Origin: Sipunculus nudus
Taxonomy: Eukaryota; Annelida; Sipuncula; Golfingiida; Sipunculidae
DNA length: 64,000 nucleotides
Direction of reading: 5' to 3'
Assembly (NCBI GenBank): GCA_026874595.1
Contig: CM049317.1
Coordinates: 27,837,401 to 27,901,400 of the forward strand
Shown one piece after another: positions 48,346 to 59,109 of this stretch. The position numbers and the translations under genes were made by a program. Every line of letters starts with the position of its first letter. Position 1 is the stretch's first letter. The notes below the pieces were generated by a model that made no database searches, was not told the DNA's origin, and worked only from the letters and a program-made list of their open reading frames with translations.

Positions 48346-49091
48346 TCACAATAACTTATTTTGTAGACCATCTCTATTTTTCTTGTACATATAACCATTG
48401 GTTATGGTACATCTCACTGTGTGGCTGTAATTGTGAGTGATGCTGGTTACTTATGACTGTCTTTTGTATCAGCCTGTTAAGTGATAAGGCTGAGTGATAA
48501 ATACCTCGTTACTGCATAACTAAAACACTGTTGCCGGAATGCTTCAGCCAGGCATTAAGACTGTGAGAGTATAGTATTAAGGTTTAGCTACTGATTTATA
48601 AGATGATGGGAACATTTTGCAGTTTATTTTATGGAATCATAGCAATAAACTTAGTTTCCTAGATATCTGAATATTTTTATATAAATCATCAGATATAAAA
48701 GCAAATGTATGTTCTCATAATATGTGGATGTGTACCTAGATTAAAGATGGCTTTTTTTTATTACAAGACCTTTAGTCATGCTTTCTGCATTTCTTTTCTT
48801 TCAGGTTTTGCAGTTTACCTGCCCTGCTGATCCAATTGAAAAGCAGAGTGATAATAAAAAATATTGGACTTACACTTTTTACATTTGCATAGCTATAAAT
48901 CTAATATGAGGGCCTGAAAATGCCTTTTGAATTGTTTTGGACATTCATTACTGTAACATCCTTTGGAGAATTTGCTACAGATTTGGTCTCTTATTGGAAA
49001 TGTGATATCAAATGTCAGACTTGTCAGAAATCCATTATGTCTGCCAGTTAGCCACCTTAGAAATCCTTTTGTCAGTGCAGTTTCAGTGATT

Positions 49092-49594
49092 TTTAGCTCA
49101 GCTGACTTTTAGTCATGCTGTGCTACAGTGATGGGTCTTTGTCCGTCATCCTTCCGTCTGTCCGTCCGGCCAGCCGTCCGGCCGTTAGCAGGGCACAAAT
49201 TGTTACTGTAAGGGCTAGATACATGAACCCTGTGCAGTCTTAGAGGTTCTAAAAAGATCTCCTTGCAGATCTGAAATTAGGTCACTGTGATTTATATTCT
49301 TTGAGTTACGAGGTGTGTTTGCACCTCCCAGAATTAATTATTTTAGCCAAAATAATCATCCCAAACCTTACATGTCAATAGAGGAACAAATCTTTTGATA
49401 TTTAGGTATTAGGGTCAAAGGTCAATGTCACAGGATGAGCTTCTTGAAAATAGTTGTTGATGCATTTCAAGTCAGACTTTTCATCCCAAACCTTCCATCT
49501 TCCAAGTGTGGTCAGATACCATATGGTATACCATCAGTCTTTAAATACAGGTCATGCTTGTCAGCTGAGCGTCATGACCCATGGGTCATTTGTT
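49092..49594 (+). mobile_element. AGCTCAGCTGA / GACCCATGGGTC element, short copy with both ends
   Basis: Left end TTTAGCTCAGCTGACTTTTA and TCCGTC repeats. Right end GTCAGCTGAGCGTCATGACC then ATGGGTCATTTGTTC. About 0.5 kb. It is homologous to 47253 onward over the first 250 bp. It defines the two termini used to recognise other copies. No ORF. Confidence 0.75.
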
Positions 49595-49637
49595 CTTATA
49601 GTATTGCAAAAATTGCAGCTGATGGATGTGTATAAGT

Positions 49638-50630
49638 ATTAATCAAAATTTAATTGTATACCAAAAATGAGATCAAAATCTGTTAAATTTTTTTAAATAT
49701 TGGCAAAAATATAAAATTGGTACCTTAAATTTTGCCCAACTTTGGCCACGGCACAATTTTTTCCTGTAAGTACTGTGGATTTAATTTTCACAGCATGTAC
49801 ACATAATGATTTAATCTGTTTAATCTGAAATTTGAAAATAAAAGCTGCAAAATTAGGCTAGTTATTGAATTTTTTTGGAGGCTCTTGTTGTATTCCCTTG
49901 CATTGTCAAGCAGTCCACTTTGGTGACTGTAGGTCATCCAGTGCATATCTCTATGCTCCCCAGGCTGTTGGCATAATGTTAGATGTCCCAAAGATCTCCT
50001 ACCAAACTGAAAACTGGGTCTTTGCAACTTTGTTCCTTTGAGAAATTAAGGGAAAACCACAATTGTTAATCAAAAACATATTTTCACACTTCAGGACTGC
50101 CTGATATTAAAACCACTCATCTGTTTTTCCTCATATTTACCATAAATATTCATCCATATAGTTCCTATATACATGCCTGAAATAAGGTCTGTATTATATA
50201 ATTTAAAAAAGTTATTGGCTCAAACATAATGCATTTTGTAAAAAATCAGAAAAGATATTTGATCTCTTAACACAAAACATGTTAAAGCTACTTAGGGACT
50301 TTTTTCCAGTAATATAACTTTAATTAATCAAAATTAAATTGTATACCCAAAATTAGATCAAAATCTTTTTAATTTTTTAAAATATTAGCAAAAATAAAAA
50401 TTGGTACCTTAAACTTTGCCCAACTTTGGCCCTGGCACGTTTTTTTTCTGTAAGTACTGTGGATTTAATTTTCATAGCATGTGCACATAAGGATTTAATC
50501 TGTTAAAATCTGAAATTTGAAAATAAAAGCTGCAAAATTAGGCTAGTAATTTAATTTATTTTGGAGGCTCTTGTTGTATTCCCTTACATTGTCAAGCAGT
50601 CCACTTTGGTGACTATAGGTCATTCAGTGC
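49638..50630 (+). repeat. Direct duplication, two ~305-bp copies about 685 bp apart
   Basis: 49638-49945 and 50325-50630 both run AATCAAAATT-AATTGTATAC, TTGGTACCTTAAA-TTTGCCC, GTAAGTACTGTGGATTTAAT and CTTGTTGTATTCCCTT-CATTG. The same block, inverted, lies near 19505-19700. The splice-donor-like GTAAGTACT is part of the repeat. Confidence 0.85.
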
Positions 50631-50706
50631 AGCTCTCTCCACTGAGTTGAGCTTGATCAGGCTGTCTGCAGTTAATACCATACCACAGGGAGCCTTTTTC
50701 TCTGGC

Positions 50707-50739
50707 AACCCGCTCCCCCCCCCCCCCCCCCCCCCCCCA
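50707..50739. repeat. poly-C tract
   Basis: About 32 C following CGCT, next to further C-rich sequence at about 50820-50842. Confidence 0.85.
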
Positions 50740-50842
50740 TTCTGTTGACAGACCTGTACTATGAACTAGATGAATCTTAAAATTAACATTTTTTTCAGCA
50801 ACGACCAGTAACAACGGAGACCCCTCCCCCCACCCACCCCCT

Positions 50843-51550
50843 CAATACACAGGACTAATAAACAAGATGAATCTTATAATTTTAATGTTAAATAAATTCT
50901 TTTTGATGAGACTTGGATAATTTTGATTGTTTTAAAGAAGAAAAAATCAGGAATTTAATCCGAATATTCAAATGTGATAAAATATTAGGATCTAATGTAA
51001 GTGCTAACTGACAAGATTTAAGAAGATATAAATACTTTGTAGCATTTCATTCATATATCTGAAAGTTGGCAGGGCCTAGGTGTGAATAACACTGTTAACT
51101 TAGTATTAAAATTAGGAATATTGGTCAAACTTTGTTGGATTAATTTTTAACTCATATGGCCATATATTTAACTTTTGAAAACTTAATTACCTTCTCACAT
51201 TATTCGTTTATGAAATGTTACTTTTATATAACACTAACCGTAGGCCTATTTGTTCCCTTGGTGCATCACTAAATGGTTTAGCTCATGTCCATTATTCTAT
51301 AATTTACAGAGTTTCATTTTAGCAGAGCCATTTTCTCATAGCTTTTCTAATGAAAATATACATGAAAAACCAAAAGAAATAAAAATAGTTTGCAGTTACT
51401 AATATTTTCCAAAATTGAGCTGAGCGATGTGACCCATGGGTCCCTTGTTCCTTTATTTTGAGACTGCTAATTTATACTGATACTATAAGATTTGCAACTG
51501 TGGTTTCATCAGTGTCCTGCAACTTTGTGTTGTTTATCAGGGCCTTGCTT
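50843..51550. other. AT-rich DNA with an isolated GACCCATGGGTC terminus
   Basis: Nothing coding was seen. At 51416-51453 GAGCTGAGCGATGTGACCC then ATGGGTCCCTTGTTCC is a right end of the AGCTCAGCTGA family without a matching left end nearby. Confidence 0.5.
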
Positions 51551-51555
51551 AAATA

Positions 51556-52052
51556 AGCAGATGCCCTATATTAATCACCTGTCCGTAGTCTATTTGTCTT
51601 TCTGTATGTCCATATAATTTGTTTCCTGATGATAACTCCAGTTTGGATTGACTTATGGATTTCAAAGTTGACAAATAAATAGCCCACCTCTAAAGCAAGA
51701 ACTCAATTGATTTTAAGGTCATGGTGTCAAAGTTCAAGGTCACAGGACCCACTCCTTTAAAAAGAAAGTGAATGCATTCTAAGCCAAACTTTTCAACCCA
51801 TACCTTCTGTCTTCCACTTGGTGCACCTACCAATAGAGGAAGGTTCTTTTTGATTTTAGGGTCACTAGGTTAAAGGTCAAGGTCAGGGGGCCCATCCATT
51901 GACAAATTTGTTAATGGATGAAAACTCCAGTTTGGGTAGACAGGTTGGCTTCAAACTGATCAGAAGAAACATATTTTGAAAAAAAAACTCATATAAACCT
52001 ATCCTTATAGACAAATTCAGCTGAGTGTCAAGACCCATGAGTCCTTAGTTAA
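51556..52052 (+). repeat. Repeat starting GATGCCCTATATTAATCACC, AGGTCA-containing
   Basis: The start AGATGCCCTATATTAATCAC then CTGTCCG is the inverse of the block ending near 21545. It contains two ~140-bp units with TTCAAGGTCAC and AAAGGTCAAGGTCA. It ends CAGCTGAGTGTCAAGACCC then ATGAGTCCTTAGTT. Confidence 0.6.
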
Positions 52053-52224
52053 ACAGATAATTACACATCCACATATAAATCATAATTGTCATCTCAAACC
52101 TTATTTTGCTGACTGAACTTGTCCGCCTTAGGAATGGAAGCAAAAAAAGGATAATGCCGCTTCAGCACTTGATCCATATGTTAAAAAAAAGTTCCTGCAC
52201 AGTTTACCTATTCATCTCTTTCAG

Positions 52225-52403
52225 TGTACTCCGACTTACAAAAAAAATTTGTTGACATCCCCCCTGATGTCCTCTTGCTGCGGCTGCTCCAGCACTGTGT
52301 CGACCACCTCTTATCTGGCTGGGGCCTATTCATGGATCTCCTCAACCATGCCGTCTGTACCAATCTGACAAATCTGCATCACATTTCCCAGGCTTATCTG
52401 AAA
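52225..52403 (+). CDS. Internal coding exon of an unrecognised host gene
   Basis: A 179-nt plus-strand exon with acceptor TTCATCTCTTTCAG and donor AAA/GTACGT. The open frame after two split-codon bases reads YSDLQKKFVDIPPDVLLL, RLLQHCVDHLLSGWGLF, MDLLNHAVCTNLTNLHH and ISQAYLK. GC content (about 50%) is far above the flanks, and the other frames contain stops. The peptide looks like an all-helical, leucine-rich repeat-scaffold protein (HEAT/ARM-like by eye). I cannot name the gene. The frame begins before the acceptor only by chance. A transposable element starts 33 bp after the donor. The surrounding introns are entirely repeats. Confidence 0.65.
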
Positions 52404-52509
52404 GTACGTATACACCATATCTATATACCCATTTTTATGCCCCCGCCACAAAGTGGCCGGGGCATATAGTTTTACCCATGTCCGTCATTCCTTCCTTCCG
52501 TCCTTCCGA

Positions 52510-53400
52510 AATAAAACAGTTGTACGGACTTTTTTTCACAATGCCTGCAGATATTGGCCTGATTTTTGGTGTGTGGGCAGATAATGACCAGTTACACATC
52601 GAGTTCGCGTTTCGTCCCGGTTGACCTACTTTTGACTGTTTTACGGCTCCTAAACTTAGAAAATTTCATGAAAAATAGAAATTTTCATGACAAATACACA
52701 TGTACGGACTTTTTTTCGCAATGCCTGCAGATATTGGCCTGATTTTTGGTGTGTGGGCAGATAATGACCAGTTACAGATGGAGTTCGCGTTTCGTCCCGG
52801 TTGACCTATTTTTGACTGTTTTACGGCTCCTAAACTTAGAAAATTTCATGAAAAATAGAAATTTTCATGACAAATACACATGTACAGACTTTTTTTCCCA
52901 ATGCCTGCAGATATTGGCCTTATTTTTGGTGTGTGGGCAGATAATGACCAGGTACAGATCGAGTTCGCGTTTCGTCCCGGTTGACCTACTTTTGACTGTT
53001 TTAAGGCTCCTAAACTTAGAAAATTTCATGAAAAATAGAAATTTTCATGACAAATACACATGTACGGCCTTTTTTTAGCAATGCCTGCAGATATTGGCCT
53101 TATTTTTGGTGTGTGGGCAGATAATGACCAGTTACAGATCGAGTTTGCGTTTCGTCCAGGCTGACCTACTTTTGACCGTTTTATGGCTCCTTAACTTAGA
53201 AAATTTCATGAAAAATAGAAATTTTCATGACAAATACACCTGTACGGACTTTTTTTCACAATGCTTGCAGATATTGGCCTCATTTTTGGTGTGTATGCAG
53301 ATAATGACCAGTTACAGATCTAGTTAGCGTTTCGTCCCGGTTGACCTACTTTTGATTGTTTTACGGCTCCTAAAAATAGAAAATTTCATGAAAATTAATT
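52510..53400 (+). repeat. Tandem array, 180-bp unit, five copies
   Basis: GATTTTTGGTGTGTGGGCAG recurs at exactly 180-bp steps (52561, 52741; one-base variants at 52921, 53101, 53281). Copies differ by a few substitutions. Three overlapping reading frames over this stretch encode the same repeating peptide and are artefacts of the array. Confidence 0.95.
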
Positions 53401-53429
53401 TTTATGACAAATGTACATGTACAGCCGTT

Positions 53430-54115
53430 TTTAGCCCTCAGCTCATAGGCTGATGGGCTATTGTCGTCACACAAGCTGTCTGTCTATCCGTCCATCTGTC
53501 TGTCGATGTCCGTCCGTCCGTCTGTCCGTTCCGCATCTGTTAACTTTTACCTTGTGAGCGGGATATCTCTAAAAGGATTCACCGTTGGAATTTTATTTCA
53601 TCAGTGAAGATAAATATCGATAAAATCTCAGTCAAGTTCTAAGATGGGTGACCTTGACCCATTTTTCTACATTTTAGAGCTGATTATAGAAAAACACTCA
53701 GAAGCTTATATCTCAGGAACCATTGTGTGGATTTTCACAAAACTTACTATGATTATTGGGACTGATGGGCTGTATGTTCTGCACAATTTTGGTGGCGTCA
53801 CCTGCAATTTCTGATTTTTTAATGAAATTTTATCGGATTTTTCAATTTTGGCCTTTGTGCAGGATATCTCCAAAGGTATTCAACTAAAGAACTTCATTAC
53901 TTCAGTGCTTTTGCATCATATTTACAAAATCTTGGTCAGGTTCAAAGATGGGTGGTCTTGACCTACTTTTCAAGGTCACAGAGCTTAGTATAGAAAAAAA
54001 AACTTAGGGGGATATTTCTCTGGAAGCATTTGGTGGATTGTTATAAAACATGGTACATACCTCTCCAATTTAAATTTATAACTGATTACCAGCTTTTGCT
54101 AATATTCTAGTTTCG
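53430..54115 (+). repeat. Nested repeat starting CAGCTCATAGGCTGATGGGC
   Basis: It interrupts the preceding element between its fifth and sixth units. It begins with CAGCTCATAGGCTGATGGGC and TATTGTCGTCAC followed by GTCCGTCCGTCC repeats. It holds two related ~300-bp halves (ATATCTCTAAAAGGATTCA and ATATCTCCAAAGGTATTCAA). No coding capacity. Confidence 0.6.
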
Positions 54116-54491
54116 CAATACTGCTTACAGATACTGGCTCAATGTTTGGTCTGTAGGCGCATAATGACCACTTAAAGGTCAAGTTCGCGTTTCATCCCAG
54201 TTAACCTATTTTTGACCATATGACAGATCCTGAACATAGAAAATTTCATGAAAGAGAATTTTTTATGAAAAATGCACATGTATGGACTTTTTTTCACAGT
54301 GCCTGCATACTGGCCTGATTTTTGGTGTGTTCCTTGATAATGACCCGTTACAGATCGAGTTTGCATTTTGCCCTTCTTGACCTACTTTTGACCATACAAC
54401 ACCTCCTGAACTTAAAAAAATTTTACAAAATTTAACAAATGTTTCTAATTTGCCCCAGGCGGGGGCATTCGTGTCGTACCGACACATCTAG

Positions 54492-56194
54492 TTTAGCTCA
54501 GCTGTCTTTAAGTCATCTGAGCTATAGCAATCGTCCATTGTCCGGCGGCTGTCCGACTGTCCGTCCTTAACAGCGCACAGATTGTCACTGTTAGACTTAT
54601 TAATTTCTCACTATACATCAATGGAGGTCCTGGGCAAATCTCCTTAGAAACCCGAGATTAAGTCATGGTGACCTGTATTTTGTGACCTACAGGCTGAAAA
54701 TATGATTTTGAGCACCCAGACAGTCAGACAGGGCACAATTTGTATCCATTAGGCCTAGAATCCTCTAACGTGACATCTAGGGAGATCCTAGGCAATTGTC
54801 CTTGGAAATCTGAAACTAGGTCATTGTGACTTATATTCTGCAACCTATAGGGAAAAGATGTCATATGAGCACCCTGAATGTCAGATGGGACAGATCATAA
54901 CTTTGAGGCCTAGAATCTTCTCACATAATATTCTTGGAGGTTCTAGGCAAATCTCATTGAAAACCTGAAATAAGGTTGTGATGACCTATATTTTGTGACC
55001 TACAGGCCAGAATAACATGATTTTGAGCACCCTGAATGTCAGGTGGGGCCCAAATTGTATCCATTAGGCCTAGAATCCTCCTATGTGACATTTAGGGATG
55101 TCCTAGGTAAATGTCCTTGGAAACCAGAAATTAAATCATTGTGACCTATATTCTGCGACCTATAGGAAAAAAGATGTTGAATGAACACCCTGAATGTCAG
55201 ATGTCGACAAATTTTATCTGTTAGGCCTAGAATCTTCTGAGACAACATTCTGCGAGATTCTAGGCAAAACTCCTTGGAAACCTGAAATTAGGTCATGGAG
55301 ACCTCATTTCGTGACCTACAGCCCCAAAGCATGATTTTGAGCACCCTGAATGTCAGATGGGCACAAATTGTATCTGTTAGGCGTAGAATCTTCTAACCCA
55401 ACATCCTGGGTGGTTCTAGGCAAATTTCATTAAAAACTTGAAATTAGGTCATGGTGACCTACATTTCCTGACCTACAGGCCAAAATCAGGAATTTGAGCA
55501 CCCTGAATGTCAGATGGGCACACATTGTCTTTGTTAGGCCTAGAATCTTCTAATGTAACATTTGGGCAAACGTCCTTGGAAAACTGAAATAAGGTCATCA
55601 TGACCTAAATTTTGTGACCTGTAGGAAAAGATGTCATGTAAGCACCCAGACAGTCAGACAGGGCACAAATTGTATCCATTAGGCCTAGAATCTTCTTGGG
55701 CAACATCCTGAGAGGTTCAAGGCATATCTCCTTGGAAACCTGAAATTAGGTCATTGTGACCTATATTCTGCAAGCTGCTGGCCAGAAGCATTATTTGGAG
55801 CAGTCAGACAGGCACAAATTGTAACTATTAGCTCTTAGACTCTTCTAACATGACATTTAGGGAAGTCCTTGGCAATTCTCCTTGGAAATCTGAAATTTGG
55901 TCATGGTCACCTGAATTCTGCTAGCTATGGACCAAAAACATGATTTTAAGCACCAAGGCAGAGAGGGTACAAATTGTATCCATTTTCCTTCGAACCCTCT
56001 ATTGTGAAATCCCGATGGGGGGGGGGGGGGTCCTCGACAGGTCTCCTATGAATCCTGAAATTTTTATTTTCTGTCTATTTTCAACACAGTAAAATTAGCG
56101 GTAGGCTTTAATCACAGACAATATATAACATTAATAAAAGAAATGAGCACCCAGTCAAAAAATCTGAGCATCATGGCCAATGGGCCACTTGTCT
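54492..56194 (+). repeat. AGCTCAGCTGA-family element with ~155-bp tandem units bearing AGGTCA palindromes
   Basis: It starts TTTAGCTCAGCTGTCTTTAA and ends GAGCATCATGGCCAATGGGC then CACTTGTCT. About nine units share GAGCACCC-GA-TGTCAGA, GGCCTAGAATCTTCT and AGGTCATGGTGACCTA-ATT. Perfect AGGTCA-N3-TGACCT sites lie at 55446, 55592 and 55748. It is the same family as 34900-36062, in the opposite orientation. Confidence 0.8.
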
Positions 56195-56203
56195 AAAAAC
56201 ATT

Positions 56204-56640
56204 TAACATAACATTTTTAACAGATATAATATAAAAGTGCTTACGGTCTTACCACTGGGTGTTGTTGCTGCTGTTCCCGTAGGCCGAGAGATGGAGCAGT
56301 CACCTGCCTGCTTCTGGTCTTTTGTTGTGTGGATTGATGGTGGTTGTGGTGCTGCTGTCACAGTGCTGGTAGTAGAAGTCACATCTCCCGGAATAATCTG
56401 GAAGCACTTGAGCATGCAGCATATCTATATACCCATATTTTTTATAAACAAAAAAAAAATGTAACAGATTTAATAGATATACTGAAAACGTGCTTAATGC
56501 TGGATGTTGTTGTTCTTGCAGAGCTGGAGTTGTCCCCTGCTGCTGGTCTGAGACTGGTCTGTTGCTGTGTCAAAGGGTGGTAGTTGCAGTGCTGCAGCGG
56601 CTCCTGTTACAGTGCTGGTAGTAGCTGAAGGAGAGGTGGC
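56204..56640 (-). pseudogene. Tandemly duplicated exon-like module, Thr/Ser/Pro-rich
   Basis: On the minus strand a segment between an acceptor (GTGCTTCCAG) and a donor (CCCAGTG/GTAAGACC) encodes IIPGDVTSTTSTVTAAPQPP then SIHTTKDQKQAGDCS. About 255 bp away, the same module recurs in diverged form (ACTACCAGCACTGTAACAG ... ACAGACCAGTCTCAGACC). The flanking intron-like sequence is duplicated too. It looks like a repeated exon encoding a disordered Thr/Ser-rich linker, perhaps of the degenerate gene at 56857-58726 on the same strand. The protein is not recognised. Confidence 0.35.
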
Positions 56641-56856
56641 GGTATGTGGTTTCTTTCCCATTTTCAGTGTCAGTGTACTGTTCTCATGCTTTTCTCAGTG
56701 AGTCTAATCTCAATGTTCATAAGATCACTTCTCCCTTTACCTAAATTGAACCCAGCTGGAACACCCTGGGAGCTCCTAGATGGAACAGTTTGGTTGGCTC
56801 CATCATCATACAAAGGATGTCTGATGACAATATTTGTTCATAGCTTTTCAAACAAT

Positions 56857-57729
56857 TTAGGAGATGCACCCTGTGTGCTTGTTGGCCAGAAAATGCCAGG
56901 ACCTCACTGCACACTCAGGGTTCTGACTGTCCTTAACCATTTGTTTAGGATCCTCAAATAAACACAAATGACCTGCCAAGGCGTGGCGCAGGTATTCCAA
57001 TGTGATGCCTCTAACAATTGAATACCTCTCTGAGTGCAGCATTCAGCCAGCTTCCTTTTACACATCCTGATAGCAGGGCAGGTGTAAAAGCCTTCTCTAT
57101 CTGATGCCACAGGTCTGTTGCTATAAATACCTTGTGAAGGGTACTGATCATGCTGTAGTACGCTGATTAGACAGAGTGCATGCAAACTGCCATATCTTCG
57201 TAGAACACATGGCAACCACGAAATCCAGACCCACAGGATGCAGTCTGTGGCCTGGCTCCATTTGGACTGCTGATGAAAGCTTGTATTTGCCACCATAAAG
57301 CACAGTGTGTTCCGGCACCACCACAGCAGGGTTTTGCTGATTTTGACCATCTACCAGCCCAAGACATACTACAAGGAATCTGGCATGGCTAGTGATGAAA
57401 CTGTGAACCCAGGAGTTGTGTGCTCGGAGTAACCAATTTTACCACAAGAACTGCACTAAGTTTTCCTTTTAGCTACCAAATCACCTTTCAGAGTGAGCCG
57501 AATGCTCTCTTCTACTGTCTGTTTATACTGTTGTGGATATGCCTCATTTAGGCTCTGGTCTAGGGTACCTGCAGTGACACAAATTTGGCGCCTTATTTGA
57601 CATGAATTGCATTTTACATCTGCTACTGTAGTTGTCAAGAAAGATATGCCAGTGTTCTTTCCTAAACACTGGAATGCGTATATCATAGTTGCCTTTTTCT
57701 GTAAATCCACTTTTTAAATTTGCTACCAA
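56857..57729 (-). pseudogene. Degenerate coding region, unknown protein
   Basis: Minus-strand frames of unusual length for this AT-rich region are open in pieces: 57729-57456 (VANLKSGFTEKGNYDIRIPV in one frame; CNSCQIRRQICVTAGTLDQ then YKQTVEESIRLTLKGDL in another) and 57350-56857 in two frames. Frequent frame changes and stops indicate a decayed gene, and GC content is raised throughout. I see no diagnostic motif apart from a possible C-x-x-C pair. Its position between the relics at 58255-58726 and 56204-56640, on the same strand, suggests one transposon-borne or host pseudogene. Confidence 0.3.
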
Positions 57730-58254
57730 CCAATTTCAGACTTGCTCTCTCATTTCACAAGAAAGAGGCATATTTTTCCCAAAGCTTGATCCATGATATA
57801 ACAGAGACAATAATAGGACGTTTAAACTCCTTGATTGTGGTCAAAGGAAAAATCCCATATTCAGATATATAAATAAGACAATCAACACTGCAAGAGGCAC
57901 CATGTTTAAGTACTTTGCATCTCAGTTCATTTTAAAAAAGATGTCAATGATTTTTATGTCTCTTTGGGAACCAAATGATTATCCTCAAGTAACATAGTGA
58001 CCATCATGACAGAAAACTTCAAATCTGATTACTTGGTTCATTTACAAAAAAATACCTGTATGAACAGTAAATTATCTACCAAAATTATTGTGCAGCCTAA
58101 CTATAAAAATATAGCCTTTTTATGAATATATGTAATATCATGTGCGTCAGTTATATACACTACCTAAAACAAGCCTTACAAACATGTTGTACTACAATAT
58201 CATGTGCCAACTTCAAATGATTTCCAAATAAACATTATCTTGTCAAGAAAATAC

Positions 58255-58726
58255 CTAGGTGTCCCTCACTTACTGCAATTTCAATGCTGACCATCTGGTA
58301 AGCAAAGAATGCCCTATAGTTATTTTGGTCCCTGAGAGTGCCATTGAATGCAGCAATGGCAAGAGAGCCTGTAATAAACATCCTCTTATTTATATGAAGG
58401 GACAGTGCAGTAACATATTTGGTGATGTTGTCCATTTCTAACTGATGCTACTCCATCCCCCAGAAGTGTGTCCAAGTCATGAAGATTCTTGTTCTTAAAA
58501 TTATATCTTACTGCTGTCTGACCTTCAATTTCAAGTAAGTTCATCCCAAACATATCAGGGTCACCATCTGGAGACACTAGACCCAAAGTAAATGGATGTG
58601 GCATATTTATCACACTTGCATTGGAGACACCTTCATTTACTGGCATGCTGGCAAACCAACCAGTAGGCCTACGGAAATCCTTATCACCACAGGCCAGGCT
58701 CTTGCCTGAAGGGCTCTTTTTTTTCC
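58255..58726 (-). pseudogene. Exon-like coding relic with one frameshift, unknown protein
   Basis: Bounded on the minus strand by acceptor TTTTCTCCATAG and donor CCTAG/GTATTT. It reads SPSGKSLACGDKDFRRPTGW, PHPFTLGLVSPDGDPDMFGM and YNFKNKNLHDLDTLLGDG. Near 58440 it shifts frame and continues MDNITKYVTALSLHINKRMF, ITGSLAIAAFNGTLRDQNNY and RAFFAYQMVSIEIAVSEG. The composition is that of a well-folded globular protein. I do not recognise the family. A single frameshift in 157 codons indicates recent inactivation or a sequencing error. Confidence 0.45.
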
Positions 58727-59109
58727 CTATGGAGAAAATTATGAAAAGCCTGGGAACTACAGCTCTCATTTATACAGATTCAAGAGTGTTATAATTGTTT
58801 ACTTAGCAGGATTGAAAAAAAATTGTATATTGAGCTAAAAAGAAAAATGAGTAAGAAAAAAAAGGTATGACTTTAGGGACTTTTTTTCCAAAAATTCCGT
58901 GCGAGCAGGTAGCGGGCGTTTCTTTTTTTATATTTTACCTTTTCTTGTATGTATTAATAAAAAGGGCATATGATCAGGGAAAAGCACTGAAATAACAGGA
59001 TCTTTTGCTAGTTTTGTGCTCTCAGCAAAACTGTTTTTTCTATCCTTTTGGAGGGTCTGTCCATTTGTTCATGTGGATGGTTTGATTTGCTTCATTGTAT
59101 CTGCTAAAA

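Larger units (their letters stand above)
52437..54496 (+). mobile_element. Element with ATGCCCCCGCC / GGCGGGGGCAT ends
   Basis: Left end ATGCCCCCGCCACAAAGTGG then CCGGGGCATATAG. Right end GGCGGGGGCATTCGTGTCGT then CGACACATCTAG. The first 11 bp are inverted at the two ends. Inside is a 180-bp tandem array (52510-53400), another repeat inserted at about 53430-54115, and one further diverged unit (54120-54440). No ORF apart from translations of the array. Confidence 0.75.

Noticed and set aside
48808-48906. Acceptor TTTTCTTTCAG followed by an open frame (VLQFTCPADPIEKQSDNK)
   Set aside because: Stops after 33 codons with no donor or poly-A signal in place and a phase incompatible with the neighbouring candidate exons; could still be an alternative last exon but unsupported.
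52746-53327. Repeating peptide frames of 110 and 77 codons
   Set aside because: Direct translation of the 180-bp tandem array; 180 is divisible by three so frames stay open by chance.
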